64,000 nt of DNA from positions 186,649-250,648 of the forward strand of contig NZ_FUYZ01000004.1 of NCBI RefSeq assembly GCF_900167905.1. The letters run 5' to 3'. Numbering within the stretch: position 1 is the stretch's first letter; the number at the start of each line of letters is the position of its first letter. Of the stretch, positions 33,826 through 41,440 are shown one piece after another. The position numbers and the translations under genes are program-made. The notes beneath the pieces are model-generated. The model saw nothing but the letters and a program-made list of their open reading frames with translations, was not told where the DNA came from and made no database searches. This stretch comes from Soonwooa buanensis (GTDB lineage Bacteria; Bacteroidota; Bacteroidia; Flavobacteriales; Weeksellaceae).

Positions 33826-35631
33826 TTATTCAACAATAAATTTAGTTGAAGAAGTTGAAGTTTTTAAAATGTACATTCCTTTTGGCAATTTGTTCAAGTT
33901 AAGTTTTTGCTTGTTTTTAACTTGGTTAAAGTTTTGAACTTTTTGACCGTTAAGGTTGTAGATTTCTACATTTTCTGAAGCTTTGATGCCTTCAACAAAA
34001 ATCTCCTGATTTTTAACAGGGTTAGGATAAACTTTAATTTTGTTATCAGTATTTTTCACTTCGTCTGTTGCCATTTTTGTATAACAAGTCCAAGATAAGT
34101 TGTCAAGAGATACACGGTTAATGTAAGTTAGATTTTGGTCGATGATTTCTAATTCTACATTTCCTTCAATATTAATATTAGAAATAGTGTAAGTTTTTTT
34201 GCTTGTAGAATAATCGATTGTTCCTACTTTTTGACCATTAACTAAAACGCTAAGACTTCCAGCTTTATCTGTCCCGAAAGGCAAATAAGTTTTAAGAGAA
34301 AGACTTCCGATACCTCCTGTGATTCCTGTTGCTTTTAGATGTCCCGCATTAGTACCACCAGTTTTGATGTTGATTGCTTTGTTAGTATCACCATCGATAT
34401 AGATTTGTTTGTCAGTTCTTGCATTAGTTGCTTCGTAGATAACGCCATTAGTCGACCATTCTCTTAATGAATAAGCTGATGCAGGTGGTTGACTAGGAAC
34501 TGGGATGTTGTCGAAAGTTTCGGTACCACAAGTTGTTCCTGTGTTGCCACCATCGCCGTCGCCATTTCCGTTAGATTTTGTAGTTGTTACTTCTATTGTA
34601 TTACTAGCCGCAGATACGTTACCAGCAGCATCTTTAGCTTTAACATAGAAAGTGTAAGTTGTTTCTGGTGCTAGACCTGTAATGTTGATGCTGTTAGTAG
34701 AAGCCGTTTGTACATATTCATTATTCATGAAAACTGTATAGTTAGCTACACCAACGTTGTCTGTAGAAGCTGTCCAAGTTAAATTAGCCGCAGTTGAAGT
34801 AACATTGCTAGCTGCCAAATTAGTAGGAACAGTCGGCGCTTGTGTATCGGTAGAAGTTCCACCGTTAAATGAATCTGGCCAAGTGTTTTGTGCATTTGGA
34901 CCACCCCAAATAACTGTTGCTAAATAAGGATTATCGATGAAAGGATTTCTGTTTCCTTGCTTGTTAGCAACGATGTTGTTACGTTGTACTTCGAAAGCAG
35001 AAACTGGATCTTCGATGTTCCATTTTAATAAAATATCTGGGAAGTCTGAAGAGTAAGTGCTAGGTCCCATTGTGATGTTAAGAGGCTTACATCTATCGTT
35101 GTAACGCACGTACATATACATAAGGATTCTTGCAACATCACCTTTCCATTCGTCGCCTGGATACCAACCTCCACGACTAGACTTTTGCGCCATTGCGCCC
35201 ATGCCATCATCGAAAGAAAGATTTCCTCTTGTACTATTTAATGTAATATCAGCTGGACGTAAGTGGTGACCGTCAGCACCAGGACCTGAAGTTCCTAAGT
35301 TAGGTGTTCCTTTAGATTTAGCATATACGTGCTCTCTGTTCCAAGATCCGTTGATGCTTCTACTTCTTTGGTGTGTACCAGAACTTTGAGATCCGTAGAT
35401 TAATAACAGATTACCAGCCACATCTTTGTCAACGTCACTCACTTTCAAAAGGTCTTGAAGTTGAGAGTAAGAGATCGTTGTAGTGTGAGTACTGGTGATA
35501 GTTGTTGCTAACTGGCTTTTCATTTGATTACCAGTTGCATTAAAATCGACCTGATTATAATAAGCAGGTGCCGATTGCGCATTTACTACAAAAGTAATAA
35601 TAGATGCTAAAAAAGATAGCTTTAGTTTCAT
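33826..35631 (-). CDS. Secreted endonuclease I-family nuclease with FN3 and T9SS sorting domain
   Basis: A 601-aa secreted protein. Order: signal peptide (start M-K-L-K-L-S-F-L-A-S, cleavage near 19), endonuclease I-like catalytic domain (about 25-245, with N-R-E-H at 98-101, H-H-L-R-P and W-K-G-D-V-A-R), fibronectin type III domain (about 265-355), a beta-sandwich-like region (about 365-515) and a C-terminal type A T9SS sorting domain (V-Y-P-N-P-V, then Y-N-L-N-G-Q, then L-P-K-G-M-Y-I-L-K). Endonuclease I enzymes cut DNA or RNA outside the cell, useful for nutrient recovery or clearing extracellular DNA. The frame is open further upstream to 35706, but the signal peptide fixes the start. Confidence 0.88.
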   Translation of the reverse strand: MKLKLSFLASIITFVVNAQSAPAYYNQVDFNATGNQMKSQLATTITSTHTTTISYSQLQDLLKVSDVDKDVAGNLLLIYGSQSSGTHQRSRSINGSWNREHVYAKSKGTPNLGTSGPGADGHHLRPADITLNSTRGNLSFDDGMGAMAQKSSRGGWYPGDEWKGDVARILMYMYVRYNDRCKPLNITMGPSTYSSDFPDILLKWNIEDPVSAFEVQRNNIVANKQGNRNPFIDNPYLATVIWGGPNAQNTWPDSFNGGTSTDTQAPTVPTNLAASNVTSTAANLTWTASTDNVGVANYTVFMNNEYVQTASTNSINITGLAPETTYTFYVKAKDAAGNVSAASNTIEVTTTKSNGNGDGDGGNTGTTCGTETFDNIPVPSQPPASAYSLREWSTNGVIYEATNARTDKQIYIDGDTNKAINIKTGGTNAGHLKATGITGGIGSLSLKTYLPFGTDKAGSLSVLVNGQKVGTIDYSTSKKTYTISNINIEGNVELEIIDQNLTYINRVSLDNLSWTCYTKMATDEVKNTDNKIKVYPNPVKNQEIFVEGIKASENVEIYNLNGQKVQNFNQVKNKQKLNLNKLPKGMYILKTSTSSTKFIVE

Positions 35632-35656
35632 AAACTCGATTCTTATTTTAAGCTTG

Positions 35657-36184
35657 TTATATTGTTGCGATAATATTATTGTTGTTGACGATGTTAACCG
35701 AATCATTAAAAATTACCTTTTCAATCTCTTTTTCAAATTCTAAAAAAAAAAATTCTTCAAATAGATAAAGCGTTCCGTCTAGAATATTTTTAGTTGACTG
35801 ATTTTCAATTTTAATACTAATTGGTGAATCGATTAGAACGTCGTTGTTCCATTTTAAATCTGATTTTGAAAACTTAAAAACTTTCGCAAACAAACCTGGA
35901 TGATTATGTCCAGCACCAGCAAAAATTCTGTTCTCAGACTTGTCGATAGCGATAACGTAAAGCGGTTCTTTTGCGCCACCTATTTGATTAACACCTTTTC
36001 TTTGACCGATTTTAAAATGTTCGATACCATCATGACCTCCAATCAAAATTCCGTCAAATAATGAATACTTAGGATTTTCTGCTTCCCACGTAAGCTCAGC
36101 TTCTTTACTTTGGAATTCAGGTTTTTGAAGTCCATAAAGTGGCGAGTTTGCGGGGATTTCGATAATTTGACCTTTAATATTCAT
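35657..36184 (-). CDS. Stand-alone MnmA/TrmU-type C-terminal beta-barrel domain protein
   Basis: A 175-aa protein that matches only the C-terminal part of the tRNA 2-thiouridylase MnmA: H-F-K-I-G-Q-R-K-G, E-P-L-Y-V-I-A-I-D and I-F-A-G-A-G-H-N-H-P-G-L. The PP-loop ATP-binding and cysteine-bearing catalytic domains of MnmA (the first 200 or so residues) are absent, and the upstream DNA contains no trace of them. The gene has its own candidate -7 box (36216-36223), so it is likely an independent small gene rather than a remnant. I recall similar orphan aminomethyltransferase beta-barrel proteins annotated in Chryseobacterium. Function is unknown; an RNA-binding role is only a guess. Confidence 0.7.
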   Translation of the reverse strand: MNIKGQIIEIPANSPLYGLQKPEFQSKEAELTWEAENPKYSLFDGILIGGHDGIEHFKIGQRKGVNQIGGAKEPLYVIAIDKSENRIFAGAGHNHPGLFAKVFKFSKSDLKWNNDVLIDSPISIKIENQSTKNILDGTLYLFEEFFFLEFEKEIEKVIFNDSVNIVNNNNIIATI

Positions 36185-36215
36185 TTCGAGTTCAATATTT
36201 TTTTTGAAAGGGCAT

Positions 36216-36223
36216 CAAAGATA
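36216..36223 (-). promoter_or_regulatory. Candidate -7 box of the MnmA-barrel gene
   Basis: Minus strand TATCTTTG, a match to TAnnTTTG, 31 bases before the ATG at 36184. Confidence 0.45.
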
Positions 36224-36355
36224 AACAATATTTTTTATTTGTAAAATGCAGAATGTTAAGGTTTTGTGAATTTTTAAAACACAATTATTTTTTATTTTTA
36301 TTAAATCTGCAAAGATGATAAAAGAAGTTACACGATAGTTTAATAACAAAATAAA

Positions 36356-36383
36356 AAAGCATCCAGAAAACTCTGAATGCTTT
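36356..36383 (-). terminator. Terminator after the second secreted nuclease
   Basis: 12-bp stem with one mismatch (36356-36367 with 36372-36383), AAAC loop, A/T flanks. It lies 22 bases beyond the stop at 36406. Confidence 0.65.
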
Positions 36384-36405
36384 CGAAATATTGTTTAAAA
36401 AAGAA

Positions 36406-37491
36406 TTATTCTACGATGAATTTCGTATTTAATTCTCTCGTTTTTAAAATATAAATTCCTTTTGGTAAATTTTTAAGTTGGATTGTATTTCCATTTTTGA
36501 ATGGTTGATCAATCTCTTGCACGCGTTGTCCTACCAAATTGTAGATCCAAGCTTTGTCATATTGCTTAAGGTCATTACCTTGTACAGTAATCGTAGAGCT
36601 AGATTTAACTGGGTTAGGATAGATTTTGTATTTAGTAGAAAAACCAGCATCTTCAACAGCAAGTGGCGAAAGTCCCCAAACTTTAGTTACAAACTCTGGA
36701 TTATCGATGTATGGATTTCTGTTGTTTTGGTATAAATATGTAGCATTGTTACGATCTAGCTCAAATTGAGATACTGGATCTTGTTGATGCCATAAAAGAA
36801 GTGTGTTAAGCTCCCAAGTTTGTAATCCAGGGAATTTTGTAGTTGACAAAATTTGATTTGCTTTGAAACCAGATAATTTATCTTCATATCGAGTTGCAAA
36901 GTACAAAACCATTCTTGCAACATCACCTTTGAACTCGTTGATAGGTTCAGCCACAGTTCCTGAGTATCCCGGCGACGTAGTAGATCCTACCTTTGTACCA
37001 TTTTTAGAAGTATAAGATGCGTTTCCAACTTTTCCAAAAGGATAATTGCTTCGCATTCCGTTTACTTTACCATCTGTTGGACGGATGTGGTGCATGTCAG
37101 AAACCATTGGTGATGCTTCGCTAAAAATACTTTGCGGCACAACGTGCTCTCTGTTGTAGCAATCGCCTTCAACGGAATAATTACCACATCTTTTCTGACC
37201 GTGGTTATAGTTATACGGATCTTTCCCGTTAGGGTCTTCAGAATACATGTCTAGAACTGTACCATCATTTTCGTAACCACCAGTCGAATATTTGTCCGTA
37301 TCTGTTGATGGATAACCGTTATACAAGTTGTCATAACTTTTAGTAACATAACCAGCACTAATGATAGCGCTTAATTTTGTTTTAAGAGCGGCTCCAGATA
37401 ATCCATCTGTACCATTGTAATATCCTGCTGGGATCTGCGCTGATGCAAAGCCAAATGCAGCTAATCCTAATAAAAGAGAGATTTTTTTCAT
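36406..37491 (-). CDS. Secreted endonuclease I-family nuclease with T9SS sorting domain (copy 2)
   Basis: A 361-aa protein: signal peptide (M-K-K-I-S-L-L-L-G-L-A-A-F-G-F-A-S-A-Q), endonuclease I domain with N-R-E-H-V-V-P-Q-S, H-H-I-R-P-T-D and K-G-D-V-A-R-M, and a C-terminal sorting domain with I-Y-P-N-P-V and L-P-K-G-I-Y-I-L-K. It lacks the FN3 and sandwich domains of the nuclease at 33826. Its closest relative in the window is the nuclease at 37819, with which it shares most of the mature N-terminus (I-P-x-G-Y-Y-N-G-T-D-G-L) and the C-terminal tail, so the two probably arose by duplication. I start it at 37491; the upstream 17 in-frame codons do not fit a signal peptide. Confidence 0.88.
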   Translation of the reverse strand: MKKISLLLGLAAFGFASAQIPAGYYNGTDGLSGAALKTKLSAIISAGYVTKSYDNLYNGYPSTDTDKYSTGGYENDGTVLDMYSEDPNGKDPYNYNHGQKRCGNYSVEGDCYNREHVVPQSIFSEASPMVSDMHHIRPTDGKVNGMRSNYPFGKVGNASYTSKNGTKVGSTTSPGYSGTVAEPINEFKGDVARMVLYFATRYEDKLSGFKANQILSTTKFPGLQTWELNTLLLWHQQDPVSQFELDRNNATYLYQNNRNPYIDNPEFVTKVWGLSPLAVEDAGFSTKYKIYPNPVKSSSTITVQGNDLKQYDKAWIYNLVGQRVQEIDQPFKNGNTIQLKNLPKGIYILKTRELNTKFIVE

Positions 37492-37818
37492 TTTCAATAA
37501 AATTGGGCGGTAAATATACATTTTAATTTTAAAGTTGTTCATTATTTTTTAATTAATCTTAAAATGCCTTTGTTTACAAGATTTTTTCGACTTTGTAAAT
37601 AGATTTTTTATTATTTAATTTATTGATTTATAATTAGTTATATTTAAAATTAAATTTCGTTTATATTAATGATATTTTTTAATTTTAAAGAATGTTTAGC
37701 TTTTGAAAATAAAATTAAAGCTCCCAAAAATCTCTATAAGATTGTTTAAAAAACTATAATTAACAAAAAAAGCATTCATAACTAAATGAATGCTTTTTCA
37801 GATTTATTACAAACTAAA
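37492..37818. other. AT-rich gap between two secreted nuclease genes
   Basis: The 327 bases hold the terminator at 37767-37798 and the upstream region of the nuclease at 36406. No exact TAnnTTTG box and no coding potential were seen. Confidence 0.5.
37767..37798 (-). terminator. Terminator after the third secreted nuclease
   Basis: Perfect 13-bp stem, 37767-37779 with 37786-37798, AACTAA loop, A/T flanks, 21 bases beyond the stop at 37819. Confidence 0.8.
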
Positions 37819-38958
37819 TTATTCTACGATAAACTTTGTATTTAGTTCTTTTGTTTTTAAAATATAAAGACCTTTTGGTAAATTTTGAATTTGGATTGTA
37901 TTACCATTTTTGAAGGGTTGATCAATTTCCATAACTCTTTGTCCTACAATATTGTAGATCCATGCTTTAGTATACTGCTCCAAATTTTTACCATCAACAG
38001 TTATAATGCCTCCAGATTTTACAGGATTAGGATATATTTTGTAGTTTTTTGAAAACGCCAAGTCGTCTGTAGACATATTGCTTGTCCATATTTTAGAAAT
38101 CCACTCTGGATGATCTATGAAAGGGTTTCTATTACCTTGGAAGGCATAGACAGCGTTATTTCTGTCAATTTCTTTTTGCGAAACTGGATCTTGTGCTGCC
38201 CACCTCAAAAGCATCTGGATATACCAAGTTTTAAAACCTTGGTAAGTGCTTCCATCAAAAGGTGTTTCTGGTTTGTTCAAAGCATAAAAAGATGGAAGTC
38301 TGCTTTCATATCTTGTGATGAAATATAAATGCATTCTTGCAAAGTCACCTTTGAATTCGTTAATTGGTTCAAACACGGTATTTGTATAACCAGGTGTTAT
38401 AGAATTACCGATTTTTGTACCGTTTGTGAAAGTTTTTGTCGCTGTTCCTACTTCGCCATAGTTGTAATCTGACCTTTGAGAATTGACATAATAATCGGAA
38501 GGAATAATAAAGTTGGCATCACTAGACATCGGGGATGCGCTCTGTCCTCCAAAGTAATTTTTTGGTAAAGAGTGTTCTCTGTTGTAGCAGAAACCTTCAT
38601 TATTTTGGTTAGCACTTCCACATTGGTTGCCACCAGCATTTGCAGATCCATAGTTATATTCGTAAGAATCGTTAACTGTACCAGGTTCCGATGGTGCAGG
38701 GTTTTCCGAATACATATCGAGAATCGTGTTGTCTTTTTCGTAGTATTGATCTCTGTCGGTAGTTTTGTAAGCTAACCAAAGTCCAGAGGATCCGCTTCCG
38801 TAACCTTGATCAACGTGACCTGCTGTAATAATTTGACTTAGTTTAGTTTTCAGTGCGGCACCAGTTAGTCCGTCAGTTCCGTTATAATATCCATTCGGGA
38901 TTTGTGCAGAGGCGAAACCAAAAATCGTCAAGCCTATAAGAATAGAAAAATTTTTCAT
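37819..38958 (-). CDS. Secreted endonuclease I-family nuclease with T9SS sorting domain (copy 3)
   Basis: A 379-aa relative of the nuclease at 36406: signal peptide (M-K-N-F-S-I-L-I-G-L-T-I-F-G-F-A-S-A-Q), catalytic region with N-R-E-H-S-L-P-K and F-K-G-D-F-A-R-M-H, and the same type of T9SS tail. It has extra Gly/Ser- and Asn-rich loops (around 45-55 and 95-115). In copy 3 the usual H-H-I-R-P stretch reads A-N-F-I-I-P-S-D, so its metal or phosphate contacts may differ from copies 1 and 2. Three such genes within 5.2 kb suggest local expansion of extracellular nuclease capacity. Confidence 0.86.
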   Translation of the reverse strand: MKNFSILIGLTIFGFASAQIPNGYYNGTDGLTGAALKTKLSQIITAGHVDQGYGSGSSGLWLAYKTTDRDQYYEKDNTILDMYSENPAPSEPGTVNDSYEYNYGSANAGGNQCGSANQNNEGFCYNREHSLPKNYFGGQSASPMSSDANFIIPSDYYVNSQRSDYNYGEVGTATKTFTNGTKIGNSITPGYTNTVFEPINEFKGDFARMHLYFITRYESRLPSFYALNKPETPFDGSTYQGFKTWYIQMLLRWAAQDPVSQKEIDRNNAVYAFQGNRNPFIDHPEWISKIWTSNMSTDDLAFSKNYKIYPNPVKSGGIITVDGKNLEQYTKAWIYNIVGQRVMEIDQPFKNGNTIQIQNLPKGLYILKTKELNTKFIVE

Positions 38959-39027
38959 ATCGAGATAAAATTTGACTGTAAAATTACAGATTAAACTTCA
39001 TCTCAATAATTAAATTAAAATTAAAAT

Positions 39028-40218
39028 TTAGCGTTTTAACTTTCTAGAAAATATGTAAGCAACTAATAATCCGAAAGATAAACCAACCGCGGAAACAATT
39101 GCATAGTTGAAAAGAGTGATTTTAACAGGGAAAGGAAGATTCTCACCAGCCATGAAGAAATTAGTTTGTATCTGTACAAAACATAAAATTGTCCCCACAA
39201 CTAGACCTAAAATTACCCCAATAACTACAATTAGTAGACCTGTGTTAAAATATGTTGTATTAAGATCTTTTTGCGTAAAACCTAACGAGCGAAGTGTTTT
39301 GGCTTGTGGCGCTTTATCTAGTTGCAAAATAATAACAGCTCCAGCCAAATTAAAAGTTGTAATGAAAATCACCAATGAGAATATCAAGTAGATCATTAGT
39401 TTTTCGGTGTTTATCATTTTCCAAAAAGCGGCATTCTCTTCAGATTTTGTACTTATTTCTACAGTGTTTTTCAGTTGATTTAATAAGCTTAATTTAACTT
39501 GGTCTGCTAAATCTGGATTTTTAAGTTTAATAACAACTTGGTAAGCAGCGTCTTTTGGAAGATTTAATAACTGTTGAGATAATTCAATTGGCGCAATAAT
39601 ATAATTGTTGAGTTGATCATTGCTCGGGAAAATCCCAGTAACATAAATTTCTTTTCTGTTAAAAATGTCATCCTCTTGCTGGATAATGCCTTTCCCAGCT
39701 TTCGGCATATAGATGGTCGCAAAATCTTGCGAAGAGTTGACTGGTATCGCCAGACGATTGTCAAGTTGGCCTTCCATCAAAACTTCGTTAGAATACTCAA
39801 AACTTGGATAAGTCCCGTATAACACTGTTTTGTTAATCGGATTTACGAGAGTATAAGCTGAATCTACACCACGCAGATAGGCTATTTCGCCATTGTCTTT
39901 GTAATTGATGTAGACTTTTTCTTCAATTATTTTAGAAAAACTTTCGACATTAGTATTCGATTTTAGAAGACTATTAATGTCTTTAATGTTTGTAAGCGTT
40001 TTTCCGTTTTTACTTTTAATAGTGAGATCCGCATGCAGATTTGCAATCATATCACTGTTGATATCTTCTAATGCAGAAAATACAGAGACAATTACAAACA
40101 TCGACGCCACTGCAATCATCATCGCAAAAGCAGCAAGCCAAGTGATGAAAGTTACAGCATGACTACCTTTTTTGGCAGTAATGTAACGCGATGCGATATA
40201 AAGCGGATTATTTCTCAC
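39028..40218 (-). CDS. FtsX/LolE-like ABC transporter permease
   Basis: A 396-aa membrane protein with the FtsX/MacB layout: N-terminal helix at about 22-46, periplasmic domain 50-265, then three C-terminal helices (about 275-300, 325-350, 365-390). The segment A-P-Q-A-K-T-L-R-S-L-G-F after the second helix is typical of lipoprotein-releasing permeases. It starts 5 bases after rbfA, a pairing seen in other Bacteroidota. It is only distantly similar to the permease at 2880, so the two could form or belong to different transporters. Confidence 0.83.
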   Translation of the reverse strand: MRNNPLYIASRYITAKKGSHAVTFITWLAAFAMMIAVASMFVIVSVFSALEDINSDMIANLHADLTIKSKNGKTLTNIKDINSLLKSNTNVESFSKIIEEKVYINYKDNGEIAYLRGVDSAYTLVNPINKTVLYGTYPSFEYSNEVLMEGQLDNRLAIPVNSSQDFATIYMPKAGKGIIQQEDDIFNRKEIYVTGIFPSNDQLNNYIIAPIELSQQLLNLPKDAAYQVVIKLKNPDLADQVKLSLLNQLKNTVEISTKSEENAAFWKMINTEKLMIYLIFSLVIFITTFNLAGAVIILQLDKAPQAKTLRSLGFTQKDLNTTYFNTGLLIVVIGVILGLVVGTILCFVQIQTNFFMAGENLPFPVKITLFNYAIVSAVGLSFGLLVAYIFSRKLKR

Positions 40219-40223
40219 AAATC

Positions 40224-40586
40224 TTACAAAATAGGATTGTCGCCTTCGCCTTTTAGTTCCTTTTCGATACGTTCTACATCGTCAAGACTTGTGTCAAGAT
40301 AAAATGATAAATTAGGAATAATACGCACCTGTTTTCCCATTTTTTGCCCAATAAAATTACGATACTGAGTTTTATTTTCCTCAATCTCCTTCATAATTGG
40401 TTTGCGCAATTCCGCGGGGAAGATGCTCAAATATATCTTAGCAATACTAAGGTCGGCAGTCACCTTAACGTCGCTAACGCTAATTAGAAAATTCTGGTTA
40501 CTATCCGCAGATTGTTTTCTAAAAAGCTCAGCAAAATCCTCTTGTATAATTTGTGCGACTTTTCTTTGTCTATTACTTTCGTTCAT
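40224..40586 (-). CDS. rbfA: Ribosome-binding factor A
   Basis: A 120-aa KH-like protein that helps to mature the 30S subunit. Typical are R-Q-R-K-V-A-Q-I-I-Q-E-D near the start, V-S-D-V-K-V-T-A-D-L-S-I-A-K-I-Y and P-N-L-S-F-Y-L-D-T-S-L-D. A TAAATTTG box (minus strand, 40598-40591) lies almost at the ATG, so the mRNA may have a very short or no leader. Confidence 0.9.
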   Translation of the reverse strand: MNESNRQRKVAQIIQEDFAELFRKQSADSNQNFLISVSDVKVTADLSIAKIYLSIFPAELRKPIMKEIEENKTQYRNFIGQKMGKQVRIIPNLSFYLDTSLDDVERIEKELKGEGDNPIL

Positions 40587-40599
40587 GGCGCAAATTTAA

Positions 40600-40607
40600 T
40601 ACTTTTG
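40600..40607 (+). promoter_or_regulatory. Candidate -7 box for the methylmalonyl-CoA epimerase gene
   Basis: TACTTTTG matches TAnnTTTG on the plus strand. The palindromic element B (40621-40767) lies between this box and the ATG at 40788, so the element would be transcribed as part of the 5' leader. Confidence 0.35.
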
Positions 40608-40620
40608 TTTGATATAATAT

Positions 40621-40767
40621 GGGCGTGCCCCGTTGTTTTTCCAAAGCAAAGCCAGAAGCTTGCCTAGGCCAAAAACAATCGGGTCGGTCTACGTGCAGTC
40701 GCTTTCCCCAGTGGCGGCGGAGCCGCCACTGGGGAAGAGCTCCAACAATGCACTTCGCCCTCACGCA
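40621..40767. repeat. GC-rich palindromic intergenic element B (REP-like)
   Basis: Starts GGGCGTGCCC and ends TTCGCCCTCACGCA, as element A does (5151-5300). It carries a perfect 15-bp hairpin (40704-40718 with 40722-40736, GGA loop) and a second imperfect one (TTGTTTTT at 40633-40640, AAAAACAA at 40671-40678). Only the flanks, including GGTCGGTCT, TGCAGTCGCT and GAGCTCCAACAATGCA, are shared with element A. Confidence 0.7.
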
Positions 40768-40787
40768 AACATAATAAGATCTAAAAC

Positions 40788-41186
40788 ATGAAAATAGAAC
40801 ATCTCGGCATCGCCGTCAAATCCTTAGGATTATCCGACGACTTATTCTCAAAACTGTTAGGGAAAGACTCTTACAAACAAGAAAGCGTAGAGCGCGAAGG
40901 CGTTGTAACCTCTTTCTATCAAGTTGGTGATTCCAAAATCGAACTCTTAGAAGCTTCAAAAGAAGAAAGTCCCATTTCAAAATTCATTGAAAAGAAAGGA
41001 GAGGGCATTCATCATATCGCATTTGGCGTTGACGACATCCATTCCGAAATCGAAAGATTAAAAAAAGCAGGCTTCCAATTTATATCAGAAGAACCTAAAG
41101 ATGGCGCTGATAATAAAATAGTTGTGTTTCTACATCCAAAATCTACAAATGGAGTCTTGGTAGAATTGTGCCAAGAAAAGGCATAA
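40788..41186 (+). CDS. mce: Methylmalonyl-CoA epimerase
   Basis: A 132-aa glyoxalase-fold enzyme interconverting (R)- and (S)-methylmalonyl-CoA for propionate or odd-chain metabolism. The family start K-I-E-H-L-G-I-A-V gives metal ligand H5. Also visible are G-I-H-H-I-A-F-G-V-D-D-I and the C-terminal G-V-L-V-E-L-C-Q ligand region. It is separated from the divergent rbfA by element B. Confidence 0.9.
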   Translation: MKIEHLGIAVKSLGLSDDLFSKLLGKDSYKQESVEREGVVTSFYQVGDSKIELLEASKEESPISKFIEKKGEGIHHIAFGVDDIHSEIERLKKAGFQFISEEPKDGADNKIVVFLHPKSTNGVLVELCQEKA

Positions 41187-41190
41187 AAAA

Positions 41191-41221
41191 TTTGCATAGC
41201 ACAGAAAAATTAGTATTTTTG
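41191..41221 (+). promoter_or_regulatory. Promoter of the tRNA gene
   Basis: TTTG (41191-41194), 19-base spacer, TATTTTTG (41214-41221): a full Bacteroidota promoter, 27 bases before the tRNA. It confirms that the left copy of the att repeat is the functional tRNA. Confidence 0.8.
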
Positions 41222-41248
41222 CACTCACAAAATTTAACCAAATTTTGA

Positions 41249-41322
41249 GGCCCTATAACTCAGTTGGTTAGAGTAGCTGACTCATAATCAGCAAGTCCTT
41301 GGTTCGAGCCCAAGTGGGGCCA
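41249..41322 (+). tRNA. tRNA with CAT anticodon, probably tRNA-Met
   Basis: A complete 74-base cloverleaf: acceptor GGCCCTA/TGGGGCC, D-arm with GTTGGTTA, anticodon stem CTGAC/ATCAG-type around the anticodon CAT (41283-41285), T-arm GGTTCGAGCC and discriminator A (41322). A CAT anticodon could also be an Ile2 tRNA if the C is modified to lysidine; elongator Met is more likely from overall similarity. Its 3' half is the left attachment site of an integrative element, and the matching copy at 45585 lacks the 5' half. Confidence 0.85.
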
Positions 41323-41325
41323 CTT
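41276..41325 (+). repeat. attL: 50-bp direct repeat in the tRNA 3' half
   Basis: Fifty bases, from GCTGACTCAT in the anticodon stem to GGGGCCACTT just past the acceptor, identical to 45585-45634. This is the expected signature of tyrosine-recombinase integration into a tRNA 3' end; the intact tRNA is kept. Confidence 0.92.
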
Positions 41326-41335
41326 ATTTTAAATC

Positions 41336-41366
41336 AAGCACTTACAGAAATGTAGGTGCTTTTTGT
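41336..41366 (+). terminator. tRNA terminator, inside the element
   Basis: 11-bp stem with one wobble or mismatch, AAGCACTTACA (41336-41346) with TGTAGGTGCTT (41351-41361), GAAA loop, followed by T-rich sequence. A nearly identical hairpin follows attR at 45641-45668. Confidence 0.8.
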
Positions 41367-41375
41367 TTTTTATAT

Positions 41376-41395
41376 AGGTCTAACATAGGTCTAAC
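41376..41395 (+). promoter_or_regulatory. Left arm-type repeat pair of the integrative element
   Basis: Two AGGTCTAAC words 11 bases apart, identical over 20 bases to 45453-45472 and in the same orientation. Likely binding sites for the integrase N-terminal arm-binding domain or for the excisionase. Confidence 0.6.
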
Positions 41396-41440
41396 TTTTT
41401 TGTATTTTATTTAGAATGTTTTTTCTCTTAATTTTATAAC

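Noticed and set aside
35657..36184. The MnmA-like gene as a decaying pseudogene
   Set aside because: The frame is intact, has a promoter box of its own, and there is no trace of the catalytic domain upstream. An independent gene is more likely, although decay is not excluded.
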